DNA from: Bradyrhizobium sp. CCBAU 51765
GTDB taxonomy: Bacteria; Pseudomonadota; Alphaproteobacteria; Rhizobiales; Xanthobacteraceae
Direction: 5' to 3'
NCBI RefSeq assembly: GCF_015291725.1
Contig: NZ_CP030038.1
Location: 3,833,001-3,897,000, forward strand
Length of the DNA stretch: 64,000 nt
The notes beneath the pieces are model-generated. The model did not search any database, was not told where the DNA came from, and saw only the letters and a program-made list of their open reading frames with translations. The translations under genes were made by a program, and so were the position numbers. Positions 9,560 to 18,136 of the stretch are shown in pieces (positions within the stretch are counted from its first letter, which is position 1; every line of letters begins with the position of its first letter).

Positions 9560-10627
9560 ATGGAATTCTTCGAAAGCGCATTCTGGACCGGGTTCCTCTG
9601 GCCGCTGATCATCATGGTCGCGCAGAGCGTCCTGGTGCTCGTCGTCCTCCTGATCGCGATCGCCTACATCCTGCTCGCCGACCGCAAGATCTGGGCGGCG
9701 GTGCAGATCCGCCGCGGCCCGAACGTGGTCGGCCCGTGGGGCCTGCTGCAATCCTTCGCCGACCTCTTGAAGTTCGTGCTGAAGGAGCCGATCATTCCGG
9801 CCGGCGCCAACAAGGGCGTGTTCCTGCTGGCGCCGCTGGTGTCCTGCGTGCTCGCGCTCGCCGCCTGGGCGGTGATCCCGACCAATCTCGGCTGGGTGAT
9901 CGCCGACATCAATGTCGGCGTCCTCTTCATCTTCGCGATCTCGTCGCTGTCGATCTACGGCATCATCATGGCCGGCTGGTCGTCGAATTCGAAGTACCCG
10001 TTCCTGGCCGCGCTGCGCTCGGCGGCGCAGATGGTGTCCTACGAAGTCTCGATCGGCTTCGTCATCATCACGGTGCTGCTCTGTGCCGGCACGCTGAACC
10101 TGTCGGCCGTGGTCGAGGCGCAGCACGCGCGCGGCCTCGCCAGCCTGATCGGGCTGCCGCAGCTCACCATCCTGAACTGGTACGTCTGGCCGCTGTTCCC
10201 GATGTTCGTCGTGTTCTACGTCTCGGCGCTGGCGGAAACCAACCGTCCGCCCTTCGACCTCGTCGAGGCCGAATCCGAGCTCGTCGCCGGCTTCATGGTC
10301 GAATACGGCTCGACGCCGTACCTGCTGTTCATGCTCGGCGAGTATGTCGCGATCGTCACGATGTGCGCGCTGGCGACGATCCTGTTCCTCGGAGGCTGGC
10401 TGCCGCCGGTGGACCTGCCGCCCTTCAACTGGGTGCCGGGGATCATCTGGTTCTCGCTGAAACTGTTCTTCATGTTCTTCCTGTTCGCGATGGCGAAGGC
10501 GATCGTGCCCCGCTACCGCTACGATCAACTGATGCGCCTCGGCTGGAAGGTGTTCCTGCCGCTGTCGCTGGTGATGGTGATCGTGGTGGCCGGCGTGCTG
10601 CATTTCGCCGGCATCGCGCCGAAGTGA
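9560..10627 (+). CDS. nuoH: NADH-quinone oxidoreductase subunit H
   Basis: ND1-type membrane subunit, 355 aa, with about eight transmembrane helices, which links the quinone cavity to the proton-pumping arm. Family signatures are ADRKIWAAVQIRRGPNVVGP on the cytoplasmic loop and YVSALAETNRPPFDLVEAESELVAGF, the acidic loop next to the quinone channel. ATG 9560 lies 10 bases after nuoG. The C-terminus RYRYDQLMRLGWKVFLPLSL is standard. Confidence 0.97.
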   Translation: MEFFESAFWTGFLWPLIIMVAQSVLVLVVLLIAIAYILLADRKIWAAVQIRRGPNVVGPWGLLQSFADLLKFVLKEPIIPAGANKGVFLLAPLVSCVLALAAWAVIPTNLGWVIADINVGVLFIFAISSLSIYGIIMAGWSSNSKYPFLAALRSAAQMVSYEVSIGFVIITVLLCAGTLNLSAVVEAQHARGLASLIGLPQLTILNWYVWPLFPMFVVFYVSALAETNRPPFDLVEAESELVAGFMVEYGSTPYLLFMLGEYVAIVTMCALATILFLGGWLPPVDLPPFNWVPGIIWFSLKLFFMFFLFAMAKAIVPRYRYDQLMRLGWKVFLPLSLVMVIVVAGVLHFAGIAPK

Positions 10628-10635
10628 GGGCCGTC

Positions 10636-11130
10636 ATGGGTATCAACGTCAACGCCACTGCACGCTCGCTTCTGCTGTCGGAGTTCGTCTCGGCGTTCTT
10701 CCTCGCCATGCGCTATTTCTTCCAGCCGAAGCCGACGCTGAACTATCCGTTCGAGAAGGGCCCGATCTCGCCGCGCTTCCGCGGCGAGCACGCGCTGCGC
10801 CGCTATCCGAACGGCGAGGAGCGCTGCATCGCCTGCAAGCTGTGCGAAGCGGTCTGCCCGGCGCAGGCCATCACCATCGAGGCCGGGCCGCGCCGCAACG
10901 ACGGCACCCGCCGCACCGTGCGCTACGACATCGACATGGTGAAGTGCATCTATTGCGGCCTCTGCCAGGAGGCCTGTCCTGTGGACGCCATCGTCGAAGG
11001 CCCGAACTTCGAGTTCGCGACCGAGACCCGCGAGGAACTGTTCTATGACAAGGCCAAGCTGCTCGCCAACGGCGACCGCTGGGAACGCGAGATCGCGAAA
11101 GCGATCGAGCTCGACGCGCCGTACCGGTGA
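10636..11130 (+). CDS. nuoI: NADH-quinone oxidoreductase subunit I
   Basis: TYKY-type ferredoxin-like subunit, 164 aa, with two [4Fe-4S] clusters. Ligand motifs are RCIACKLCEAVCPAQAI and KCIYCGLCQEACPVDAI, the classic paired CxxCxxCxxxCP arrangement. The N-terminal amphipathic helix (SEFVSAFFLAMRYFF) lies along the membrane surface. It starts 8 bases after nuoH. The 137 bases that follow hold a palindromic repeat and a duplicated nuoJ start. Confidence 0.97.
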   Translation: MGINVNATARSLLLSEFVSAFFLAMRYFFQPKPTLNYPFEKGPISPRFRGEHALRRYPNGEERCIACKLCEAVCPAQAITIEAGPRRNDGTRRTVRYDIDMVKCIYCGLCQEACPVDAIVEGPNFEFATETREELFYDKAKLLANGDRWEREIAKAIELDAPYR

Positions 11131-11139
11131 GGTGAGGGC

Positions 11140-11268
11140 ATGATCCTTCCCGCCATATCCTCGTCATTCCGGGGCGCGCGAAGCGCGAACCCGGAATCTC
11201 GCGCCACAACCTCCAGATTCCGGGTTCGCGGGCTTTGCCCGCGTCCCGGAATGACGGGGAATGCCTGA
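11140..11268 (+). CDS. 42-codon leader ORF created by repeat insertion upstream of nuoJ
   Basis: An ORF starts at 11140 with the same 14 bases as the true nuoJ start (ATGATCCTTCCCGC), runs through the whole palindromic repeat, and stops with a TGA at 11266-11268 whose last base is the first base of the nuoJ ATG. It is preceded by GAGGTG at good spacing (11129-11134), probably the original nuoJ ribosome-binding site. The product after MILPA is repeat-encoded and Arg/Ser-rich, so it is unlikely to have a function of its own. Its translation may still deliver ribosomes to nuoJ by TGATG coupling. Whether it is expressed cannot be seen from sequence. Confidence 0.5.
   Translation: MILPAISSSFRGARSANPESRATTSRFRVRGLCPRPGMTGNA
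11162..11256. repeat. Dispersed palindromic repeat in the nuoI-nuoJ gap
   Basis: The left arm 11162-11199 begins CGTCATTCCGGGG and the right arm 11215-11256 ends CCCGGAATGACG. The arms are largely complementary with internal small hairpins (GCGCGAAGCGC; GCGGGCTTTGCCCGC). This architecture belongs to a family of short intergenic repeats that I know as abundant in Bradyrhizobium and relatives. The element is flanked by the 14-base direct repeat 11140-11153 and 11268-11281. Confidence 0.85.
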
Positions 11269-11906
11269 TGATCCTTCCCGCGCTGTTCTTCTATCTGTTC
11301 GCCGGCATCTGCGTCGCCTCGGCGGTGATGGTGATTGTCTCGCGCAATCCCGTGCACTCCGTGCTGTACCTGATCCTGGCCTTCGTCAACGCCTCCGGCC
11401 TGTTCGTGCTGATGGGCGCCGAGTTCCTCGGCATGATGCTGATCGTCGTCTATGTCGGCGCGGTCGCGGTGCTGTTCCTGTTCGTGATCATGATGCTCGA
11501 CGTCGACTTCCTCGAGCTACGCGAGGGCTTCATCGAGTACCTGCCGGTCGGCCTCGTGATCGGCGGCATCTTCCTGTTCGAGCTGCTGCTCACCGTCGGC
11601 TTCTGGGTCATCAACCCCGGCGTCTCCAAGACGATCACGGCGGCGATCCCGGCCAATGTCAGCAACACCGAGGCGCTCGGCCTCGTGCTCTACACGAAGT
11701 ACATCCACTACTTCCAGCTCTCGGGCATGGTGCTGCTGGTCGCCATGATCGGCGCCATCGTACTGACGCTCCGGCACAAGGCGAGCGTGAAGCGGCAGGA
11801 CATCAACGTTCAGAACGCACGCACGCCCGAGATGGCGATGGCGATGCGCAAGGTGGCGCCGGGGCAGGGGCTCTCGGACGCCGATGCGGCGGAGTGGGTG
11901 AAATGA
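11268..11906 (+). CDS. nuoJ: NADH-quinone oxidoreductase subunit J
   Basis: ND6-type membrane subunit, 212 aa, with five hydrophobic helices. It contains the conserved third helix NASGLFVLMGAEFLGMMLIVVYVGAVAVLFLFVIMML, whose flexible region takes part in coupling. ATG 11268 has GGGGA 7 bases upstream (11256-11260), inside the palindromic repeat, so the present ribosome-binding site is provided by the repeat. The C-terminal tail after helix 5 (about residues 175-212) is polar. Its TGA overlaps the nuoK ATG. Confidence 0.96.
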   Translation: MILPALFFYLFAGICVASAVMVIVSRNPVHSVLYLILAFVNASGLFVLMGAEFLGMMLIVVYVGAVAVLFLFVIMMLDVDFLELREGFIEYLPVGLVIGGIFLFELLLTVGFWVINPGVSKTITAAIPANVSNTEALGLVLYTKYIHYFQLSGMVLLVAMIGAIVLTLRHKASVKRQDINVQNARTPEMAMAMRKVAPGQGLSDADAAEWVK

Positions 11907-12211
11907 CGATCGGGCTCGGACATTATCTGGCGGTCGGCGCGATCCTGTTCACGCTCGGCATCCTCGGCATCTTCCTGAACCGCAAGAACATCATCGTCAT
12001 CCTGATGTCGATCGAGCTGATCCTGCTCTCGGTCAACATCAACCTCGTGGCGTTCTCGACCTTCCTCGGCGACATCGTCGGCCAGGTCTTCGCGTTGCTG
12101 GTGCTGACGGTTGCGGCTGCTGAAGCTGCGATCGGTCTCGCCATCCTGGTGGTCTATTTCCGCAACCGCGGCTCGATCGCGGTTGAGGACGTCAATCTGA
12201 TGAAGGGCTGA
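11903..12211 (+). CDS. nuoK: NADH-quinone oxidoreductase subunit K
   Basis: ND4L-type subunit, 102 aa, three transmembrane helices. The membrane glutamates important for coupling lie in ILMSIELILLSVNINLVAF and TVAAAEAAIGLAILV. The ATG overlaps the nuoJ stop (ATGA). The sequence ends YFRNRGSIAVEDVNLMKG as in homologues. A palindromic repeat separates it from nuoL. Confidence 0.97.
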   Translation: MTIGLGHYLAVGAILFTLGILGIFLNRKNIIVILMSIELILLSVNINLVAFSTFLGDIVGQVFALLVLTVAAAEAAIGLAILVVYFRNRGSIAVEDVNLMKG

Positions 12212-12213
12212 TC

Positions 12214-12258
12214 GCATGATCCGGAAAAGTGGGTACCGGTTTTCCGACCAGATCATGC
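12214..12258. repeat. 45-bp palindromic repeat between nuoK and nuoL
   Basis: The element begins GCATGATCCGGAAAAG and ends TTTTCCGACCAGATCATGC, forming an imperfect inverted repeat that can fold as a hairpin. It is the same core as in the longer elements at 20554-20657 and 21148-21252. It lies 3 bases after the nuoK stop and 17 bases before the nuoL ATG, so it occupies nearly the whole spacer of the operon at this junction. Confidence 0.85.
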
Positions 12259-12275
12259 GGAAAGAGTAAGAGCAA

Positions 12276-14360
12276 ATGGTTCAGGCAATCGTTTTCCTGC
12301 CTCTGCTGGGCGCCATTCTGGCCGGCCTCATCGCGCTCGTCGGCGCGCATGCCCGCAACCCCTCGGGCGACGAGGTCGAGCATCACGGCGACCACGGGCA
12401 TGGCCACGGCGGCGCTCATGCGTCGACCGCCCATGATGACCATGGTCATGACGATCACGGCCACGACGATCACGGCCATGGTCCGGTCGAGCCGCCGGCG
12501 GCGGGCTCGCGCGCTGCCGAGCTGATCACCACGGCGCTGCTGTTCGTCTCGGCGGCCTTGTCCTGGATGACGCTGGTCGACGTCGGCTTCATGCACCACG
12601 ACTACCGGATCCAGCTGCTGCCCTGGATCTTCTCCGGCGACCTCCAGGTCTGGTGGACGCTGCGCGTCGATACGCTCACCGCCGTGATGCTGGTGGTGGT
12701 GACCACCGTGTCCTCGCTCGTGCACCTCTATTCCATCGGCTACATGGACGAGGACCCGAACCGGCCGCGCTTCTTCGGCTATCTCAGCCTGTTCACCTTC
12801 GCCATGCTGATGCTGGTGACGGCGGATAACCTCGTGCAGCTGTTCTTCGGCTGGGAAGGCGTGGGCCTGGCGAGCTACCTGCTGATCGGCTTCTGGTACC
12901 AGAAGCCGTCGGCGAACGCGGCCGCGATCAAGGCCTTCGTGGTCAACCGCGTCGGCGATTTCGGTTTCGCGCTCGGCATCTTCGCGATCTTCATGCTGGT
13001 CGGCTCGACCGATTTCGAGACCATCTTCCACGCTGCGCCCGGCCTCACCGGCAAGACCGTCAACTTCCTCGGCTGGCACGCCGACGCGCTGACCCTGACC
13101 TGTCTCCTCCTGTTCATGGGCGCGATGGGCAAGTCGGCGCAGTTCCTGCTGCACACCTGGTTGCCGGACGCGATGGAAGGCCCGACCCCGGTCTCGGCGC
13201 TGATCCACGCCGCGACCATGGTCACCGCCGGCGTGTTCATGGTGGCGCGGCTGTCGCCGCTGTTCGAGCTCGCCCCGAATGCCCAGGCCGTCGTGATGTT
13301 CTTCGGCGCGACCACCGCGTTCTTTGCCGCGACCATCGGCCTCGTCCAGAACGACATCAAGCGCATCGTCGCCTATTCGACCTGTTCGCAGCTCGGCTAC
13401 ATGTTCGTCGCGATGGGGGCGGGGGCCTATTCGGTCGGCATGTTCCACCTGTTCACGCACGCCTTCTTCAAGGCGCTGCTGTTCCTGGGCTCCGGCTCGG
13501 TGATCTACGCGATGCACCACGAGCAGGACATCCGCAACATGGGCGGCCTCTGGAAGAAGATCCCTTACACCTATGCGGTGATGGTGGTCGGCACCCTGGC
13601 GCTCACCGGCTTCCCGCTCACCGCCGGCTACTTCTCCAAGGACGCGATCATCGAGTCCGCCTACGCCTCGCACAATCCGTTCGGGGTCTACGGCTTCCTG
13701 ATGACGATCGTGGCCGCCGGCCTGACCTCGTTCTATTCCTGGCGCCTGATCTTCAAGACCTTCCACGGCGAGCCGCATGACGAGCATCACTACGAGGCCG
13801 CGCATGAGGCTCCGCTCTGGATCCTGATCCCGATCGGCGTGCTCGCGGTCGGCTCGTTCGTCGCGGGCCTGCCGTTCAAGGAGCTGTTCGCCGGTCACGG
13901 CGTGGAGGAGTTCTTCCGCGAGTCCGTGAAAATGAACCCGCACATCATCGAGGAGATGCACCACATCCCCCAGACCATCGCCTTCCTGCCGACGGTCATG
14001 ATGGTGCTGGGCTTCCTCGTCTCGTACCTGTTCTACATCCGCCGGCCTTATCTGCCGGTCGAGCTCGCGAAGACGCAGCCGATGCTGTACCAGTTCCTGC
14101 TCAACAAATGGTACTTCGACGAGCTCTACGACCTCACCTTCGTCCGTCCGGCGAAGTGGATCGGCTACCAGCTCTGGAAGAAGGGCGACGGCTTCATCAT
14201 CGACGGCTTCGGCCCCGACGGCGTCTCGGCCCGCGTGCTGGACGTCACCCGCAACGTCGTGAAGATCCAGACCGGCTATCTCTACCACTACGCATTCGCC
14301 ATGCTGATCGGCGCCGCCGGCCTGATCACCTGGTTCATGTTCGGCTTTGGAGGCCAGTAA
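12276..14360 (+). CDS. nuoL: NADH-quinone oxidoreductase subunit L with His-rich loop
   Basis: ND5-type antiporter-like subunit, 694 aa, the distal proton channel of complex I with the long lateral helix at its C-terminus. Family motifs include DNLVQLFFGWEGVGLASYLL with the key glutamate, HTWLPDAMEGPTPVSALIHAATMV, and DIKRIVAYSTCSQLGYM. Between helices 1 and 2 (residues 36-69) there is an unusual loop with 13 histidines, containing three near-repeats of DDHGH encoded by a 15-base unit at about 12435-12479. nuoM begins immediately after the stop. Confidence 0.97.
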   Translation: MVQAIVFLPLLGAILAGLIALVGAHARNPSGDEVEHHGDHGHGHGGAHASTAHDDHGHDDHGHDDHGHGPVEPPAAGSRAAELITTALLFVSAALSWMTLVDVGFMHHDYRIQLLPWIFSGDLQVWWTLRVDTLTAVMLVVVTTVSSLVHLYSIGYMDEDPNRPRFFGYLSLFTFAMLMLVTADNLVQLFFGWEGVGLASYLLIGFWYQKPSANAAAIKAFVVNRVGDFGFALGIFAIFMLVGSTDFETIFHAAPGLTGKTVNFLGWHADALTLTCLLLFMGAMGKSAQFLLHTWLPDAMEGPTPVSALIHAATMVTAGVFMVARLSPLFELAPNAQAVVMFFGATTAFFAATIGLVQNDIKRIVAYSTCSQLGYMFVAMGAGAYSVGMFHLFTHAFFKALLFLGSGSVIYAMHHEQDIRNMGGLWKKIPYTYAVMVVGTLALTGFPLTAGYFSKDAIIESAYASHNPFGVYGFLMTIVAAGLTSFYSWRLIFKTFHGEPHDEHHYEAAHEAPLWILIPIGVLAVGSFVAGLPFKELFAGHGVEEFFRESVKMNPHIIEEMHHIPQTIAFLPTVMMVLGFLVSYLFYIRRPYLPVELAKTQPMLYQFLLNKWYFDELYDLTFVRPAKWIGYQLWKKGDGFIIDGFGPDGVSARVLDVTRNVVKIQTGYLYHYAFAMLIGAAGLITWFMFGFGGQ

Positions 14361-15869
14361 ATGACAACCTGGCCCATACTTTCAGTCACGACGTTCCTGC
14401 CGCTGGTCGGCGCGCTGATCGTCTATCTCAGCCGCGGCGACGACGAGGCTAGCAGGCGCAACTCGCGCTGGATCGCGCTGTGGACCACGCTGATCACCTT
14501 CGCGGTGTCGGTGATCCTGGTCATGCGCTTCGACCCCAGCAACCCCGACTTCCAGTTCGTCGAGAAGGCGAACTGGCTCGCCACCGGCATCACCTATCAC
14601 ATGGGCGTCGATGGCATCTCGCTGCCGCTGGTGATCCTCACCACCGCCGTGATGCCGTTCTGCATCATCGCGAGCTGGAAGGCGATCACGAGCCGGGTCC
14701 GCGAATACATGATGGCGTTCCTGATCCTGGAAACGCTGATGATCGGCACCTTCTCGGCGCTCGATCTCGTGCTGTTCTACCTGTTCTTCGAGGGCGGCCT
14801 GATCCCGATGTTCCTGATCATCGGCGTCTGGGGCGGTCCGCGCCGGGTCTACGCCTCGTTCAAGTTCTTCCTCTACACGCTGCTCGGCTCGGTCCTGATG
14901 CTGCTCGCCATCATGGCGCTGTACTGGAACGGCGGCACCACCGACATTCCGACCCTGATGCACACGGCCGTGCCGCGGTCCCTGCAGACCTGGGCGTGGC
15001 TCGCCTTCTTCGCCTCCTTTGCGGTGAAGATGCCGATGTGGCCGGTCCACACCTGGCTTCCCGACGCGCATGTCGAGGCGCCGACCGCGGGCTCCGTGGT
15101 CCTCGCCGCGATCCTCCTGAAGATGGGCGGCTACGGCTTCCTGCGCTTCTCGCTGCCGATGTTCCCGCTGGCCTCGCACGACTTCGCGCCGCTGGTGTTC
15201 ACGCTCTCGGCCATCGCCATCATCTACACCTCGCTGGTGGCGCTGATGCAGGAGGACATGAAGAAGCTGATCGCCTACTCGTCGGTGGCGCATATGGGCT
15301 TCGTCACCATGGGCATCTTCGCCGGCACCATGCAGGGTGTCGCCGGCGGCGTGTTCCAGATGATCTCGCACGGCATCGTCTCCGGCGCCCTGTTCCTCTG
15401 CGTCGGCATCGTCTACGACCGCCTGCACACCCGCGAGATCGCGGCCTATGGCGGCCTCGTCAACCGGATGCCGCTCTATGCGATGACCTTCATGGTCTTC
15501 ACCATGGCCAATGTCGGCCTGCCCGGAACGAGCGGCTTCGTCGGCGAGTTCATGACGCTGCTCGGCACCTTCAAGGTCTCGATCCCGACCGCGTTCTTCG
15601 CCAGTTTCGGCGTGATCCTGTCGGCGGCCTATGCGCTGTGGCTCTACCGCAAGGTGGTGTTCGGGGCCCTGGTCAAGCCGTCGCTGATGAGCATGAAGGA
15701 TCTCACCTTCCGGGAGTGCCTGACGCTGTTCCCGATGATCGCGCTGACGATCCTGTTCGGCGTCTATCCGAAGCCGGTGCTCGACATGTCGGCCGCCTCG
15801 GTCCAGCAACTCGTCAACAACTACAACACCGCTGTGACGGCCATGAAGGCCGCCGCACTGCTCCAGTGA
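14361..15869 (+). CDS. nuoM: NADH-quinone oxidoreductase subunit M
   Basis: ND4-type antiporter-like subunit, 502 aa, about 14 transmembrane helices. Conserved parts are LFYLFFEGGLIPMFLIIGVWGG with the channel glutamate, MPMWPVHTWLPDAHVEAPTAGSV, and DMKKLIAYSSVAHMGFVTMG with the channel lysines. It starts on the base after the nuoL stop, which implies coupled translation. The C-terminus is Ala-rich (VTAMKAAALLQ). Confidence 0.97.
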   Translation: MTTWPILSVTTFLPLVGALIVYLSRGDDEASRRNSRWIALWTTLITFAVSVILVMRFDPSNPDFQFVEKANWLATGITYHMGVDGISLPLVILTTAVMPFCIIASWKAITSRVREYMMAFLILETLMIGTFSALDLVLFYLFFEGGLIPMFLIIGVWGGPRRVYASFKFFLYTLLGSVLMLLAIMALYWNGGTTDIPTLMHTAVPRSLQTWAWLAFFASFAVKMPMWPVHTWLPDAHVEAPTAGSVVLAAILLKMGGYGFLRFSLPMFPLASHDFAPLVFTLSAIAIIYTSLVALMQEDMKKLIAYSSVAHMGFVTMGIFAGTMQGVAGGVFQMISHGIVSGALFLCVGIVYDRLHTREIAAYGGLVNRMPLYAMTFMVFTMANVGLPGTSGFVGEFMTLLGTFKVSIPTAFFASFGVILSAAYALWLYRKVVFGALVKPSLMSMKDLTFRECLTLFPMIALTILFGVYPKPVLDMSAASVQQLVNNYNTAVTAMKAAALLQ

Positions 15870-15891
15870 TCGGGCAGGTCAGGATATCGCC

Positions 15892-17328
15892 ATGAGCTTT
15901 GAGACTGCAGGTTATCAACTGGCGCCGGTGCTGCCCGAGCTCGTGCTCGCGGTCGGCGCGATGGCGCTTCTGATGTTGGGAGCCTATCGCGGGCAGGAGA
16001 CGACCAGGACGGTCACGTCGCTGTCGGTGGTGCTCCTGATCGTGGTCGGCGCGCTCGTCTACATGCAGCCTGCGGGCAAGCAGGTGACCTTCGGCGGCAG
16101 CTTCATCGTCGACGACTTCGCCCGTTTCATGAAGATCCTGGCCCTGATCGGCTCGGCGGTGACGCTGGTCCTGTCGACCGAGTTCCTGTCCGACCCGTCG
16201 CGCCGCATCTTCGAATATTCGATCCTGGTGCTGCTCTCGACGCTCGGCATGATGGTGCTGATCTCGGCGGGCGATCTGATCTCGCTCTATCTCGGCCTCG
16301 AGCTGATGTCGCTGGCGCTCTACGTCGTCGCCGCCTCGAACCGCGACAACGCCAAGTCGACCGAAGCCGGCCTGAAGTATTTCGTGCTCGGCGCGCTGTC
16401 CTCGGGCATGCTGCTCTACGGCTCCTCGCTGGTCTATGGCTTCACCGGCACGGTGAGCTTTACCGGCATCGCCGCGACCGCCACGGTCTCGAATGTCGGC
16501 CTTCTGTTCGGCCTCGTTTTCCTGCTCGTCGGCCTCTGCTTCAAGGTCTCGGCCGTGCCGTTCCACATGTGGACGCCCGACGTCTATGAGGGCGCGCCGA
16601 CCCCGGTCACCGCCTTCTTCGCCTCGGCGCCGAAGGTGGCCGCGCTCGCCGTCTTCACCCGCGTGACGCTGACCGCATTCCCCGGCATCGTCTCGCAGTG
16701 GCAGCAGATCCTGGTGTTCGTGTCGATCGCCTCGATGGCGCTCGGCTCCTTCGCCGCGATCGGCCAGAGCAACATCAAGCGCCTGATGGCCTATTCGTCG
16801 ATCGGCCACATGGGCTTCGCGCTGGTCGGCCTCGCCTCCGGCACGGTCGAGGGCGCGCAGGGCGTCCTGATGTACATCGTGATCTATGTCGCGATGACGC
16901 TCGGCTCGTTCTCGATCATCCTCGCCATGAGGCGCAACGGCCAGGCGGTGGAGCAGATCAGCGATTTCGCCGGCCTGTCGCGGACCAATCCGCTGCTCGC
17001 CTTCATGTTCGCGATGCTGCTGTTCTCGCTCGCCGGCATCCCGCCGCTCGCCGGCTTCTTCGCCAAATGGTACGTCTTCGTCGCCGCCATCAAGGCGAAC
17101 CTGTTCACGCTCGCCGTCATCGGCGTGCTGACCAGCGTGGTGGGCGCCTATTACTACCTCGCCATCGTCAAGACGATGTACTTCGACGAGCCGGCCGGCC
17201 AGGTCGATCCGGTGCGCATCGAAGTGCGGACGGTGCTGGCGGTCGCAGGCCTGTTCAACATCCTGTTCGCGCTGTTCGCAGGTCCCGTGGTGAGCGTCGC
17301 CTCCGCCGCGGCAAAGTCGCTGTTCTAG
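15892..17328 (+). CDS. nuoN: NADH-quinone oxidoreductase subunit N
   Basis: ND2-type antiporter-like subunit, 478 aa, last complex I gene of the operon. Motifs include DLISLYLGLELMSLALYVVAA with the key glutamate, VPFHMWTPDVYEGAPTPVTAFFA, and NIKRLMAYSSIGHMGFALVG. It starts 22 bases after nuoM. birA begins one base after its stop, so transcription very likely runs on. Confidence 0.97.
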   Translation: MSFETAGYQLAPVLPELVLAVGAMALLMLGAYRGQETTRTVTSLSVVLLIVVGALVYMQPAGKQVTFGGSFIVDDFARFMKILALIGSAVTLVLSTEFLSDPSRRIFEYSILVLLSTLGMMVLISAGDLISLYLGLELMSLALYVVAASNRDNAKSTEAGLKYFVLGALSSGMLLYGSSLVYGFTGTVSFTGIAATATVSNVGLLFGLVFLLVGLCFKVSAVPFHMWTPDVYEGAPTPVTAFFASAPKVAALAVFTRVTLTAFPGIVSQWQQILVFVSIASMALGSFAAIGQSNIKRLMAYSSIGHMGFALVGLASGTVEGAQGVLMYIVIYVAMTLGSFSIILAMRRNGQAVEQISDFAGLSRTNPLLAFMFAMLLFSLAGIPPLAGFFAKWYVFVAAIKANLFTLAVIGVLTSVVGAYYYLAIVKTMYFDEPAGQVDPVRIEVRTVLAVAGLFNILFALFAGPVVSVASAAAKSLF

Positions 17329-17329
17329 G

Positions 17330-18136
17330 ATGGCTTTCACGCTCGGTCCTCGCGCACTGTCGGCGGGCTACAAGCTCGCAGCTTTCGAGCGGACCGGCTC
17401 GACCAATACCGAGGCGATCGAGCATGCCAGGGCCGGCGAGCGTGGCCCGATGTGGTTCGTGACGTCGGAACAGACCGCCGGCCGCGGCCGGCGCCAGCGC
17501 GCCTGGATTGCGCCGCGCGGCAATCTCGCCGCCAGCATCCTCGAAGTCATGGACGTTACCCCGGCGGTCGCCGCCACGCTCGGCTTTGCCGCCGGGCTGG
17601 CGGAGGAGGCTGCGCTGGAGAAGGTGAGCCTCGAGGCCGCGCTCCGCCTCGGCGAGGGCCGCCCCCGCTACGCCCTGAAATGGCCGAACGACGTGCTCGC
17701 CGGCGGCAAGAAGCTGGTCGGCATTGGGCTTGAGGCCGAGGCCGTCGGCAACGGTCTCGCAATCGTCGTCGGCATCGGCACCAACGTGGTTGCAGCGCCC
17801 GAGGGCACCCCGACGCCTGCGGTGTCGCTGGCCGCGCTCGGCGTCCAGATCAGCGCCGAGGAGCTGTTCTCGGCCCTCTCGGATGCCTGGGTCGAGTTCC
17901 GCGGCATCTGGGACAATGGCCGCGGCTTTGCCGAGATCCGGAAGCTCTGGCTCGAGCGCGCTGCCGGCCTCGGGGAGAAGGTCGCGATCCACACGGGAGC
18001 GATGACGCTGGAAGGCATTTTTGACACCATCGACGACGCCGGCTGCCTGATCGTCCGCACCGCGGAGGGCCGCCTTGTGCCGGTGGCTGCGGGCGAGGTG
18101 TTCTTCGGCCCCGTCGCCTCCGTGGGAGCTGCGTGA
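17330..18136 (+). CDS. birA: Biotin--[acetyl-CoA-carboxylase] ligase
   Basis: A 268-aa biotin protein ligase that attaches biotin to the BCCP subunit of acetyl-CoA carboxylase and other carboxylases. Catalytic motifs are ERTGSTNTEAIEHA, the biotinyl-AMP loop TAGRGRRQRAWIAPRGNLAAS, and YALKWPNDVLAGGKKLVGIG. It lacks the N-terminal DNA-binding domain of E. coli BirA, so it is a ligase only. It lies one base after nuoN and its TGA overlaps the RNase J ATG, an order common in Rhizobiales. Confidence 0.95.
   Translation: MAFTLGPRALSAGYKLAAFERTGSTNTEAIEHARAGERGPMWFVTSEQTAGRGRRQRAWIAPRGNLAASILEVMDVTPAVAATLGFAAGLAEEAALEKVSLEAALRLGEGRPRYALKWPNDVLAGGKKLVGIGLEAEAVGNGLAIVVGIGTNVVAAPEGTPTPAVSLAALGVQISAEELFSALSDAWVEFRGIWDNGRGFAEIRKLWLERAAGLGEKVAIHTGAMTLEGIFDTIDDAGCLIVRTAEGRLVPVAAGEVFFGPVASVGAA

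Noticed and set aside
12192..14288. 698-codon minus-strand frame opposite nuoL
   Set aside because: Shadow of nuoL; Arg/His/Glu/Asp-rich composition typical of antisense of a hydrophobic GC-rich gene.
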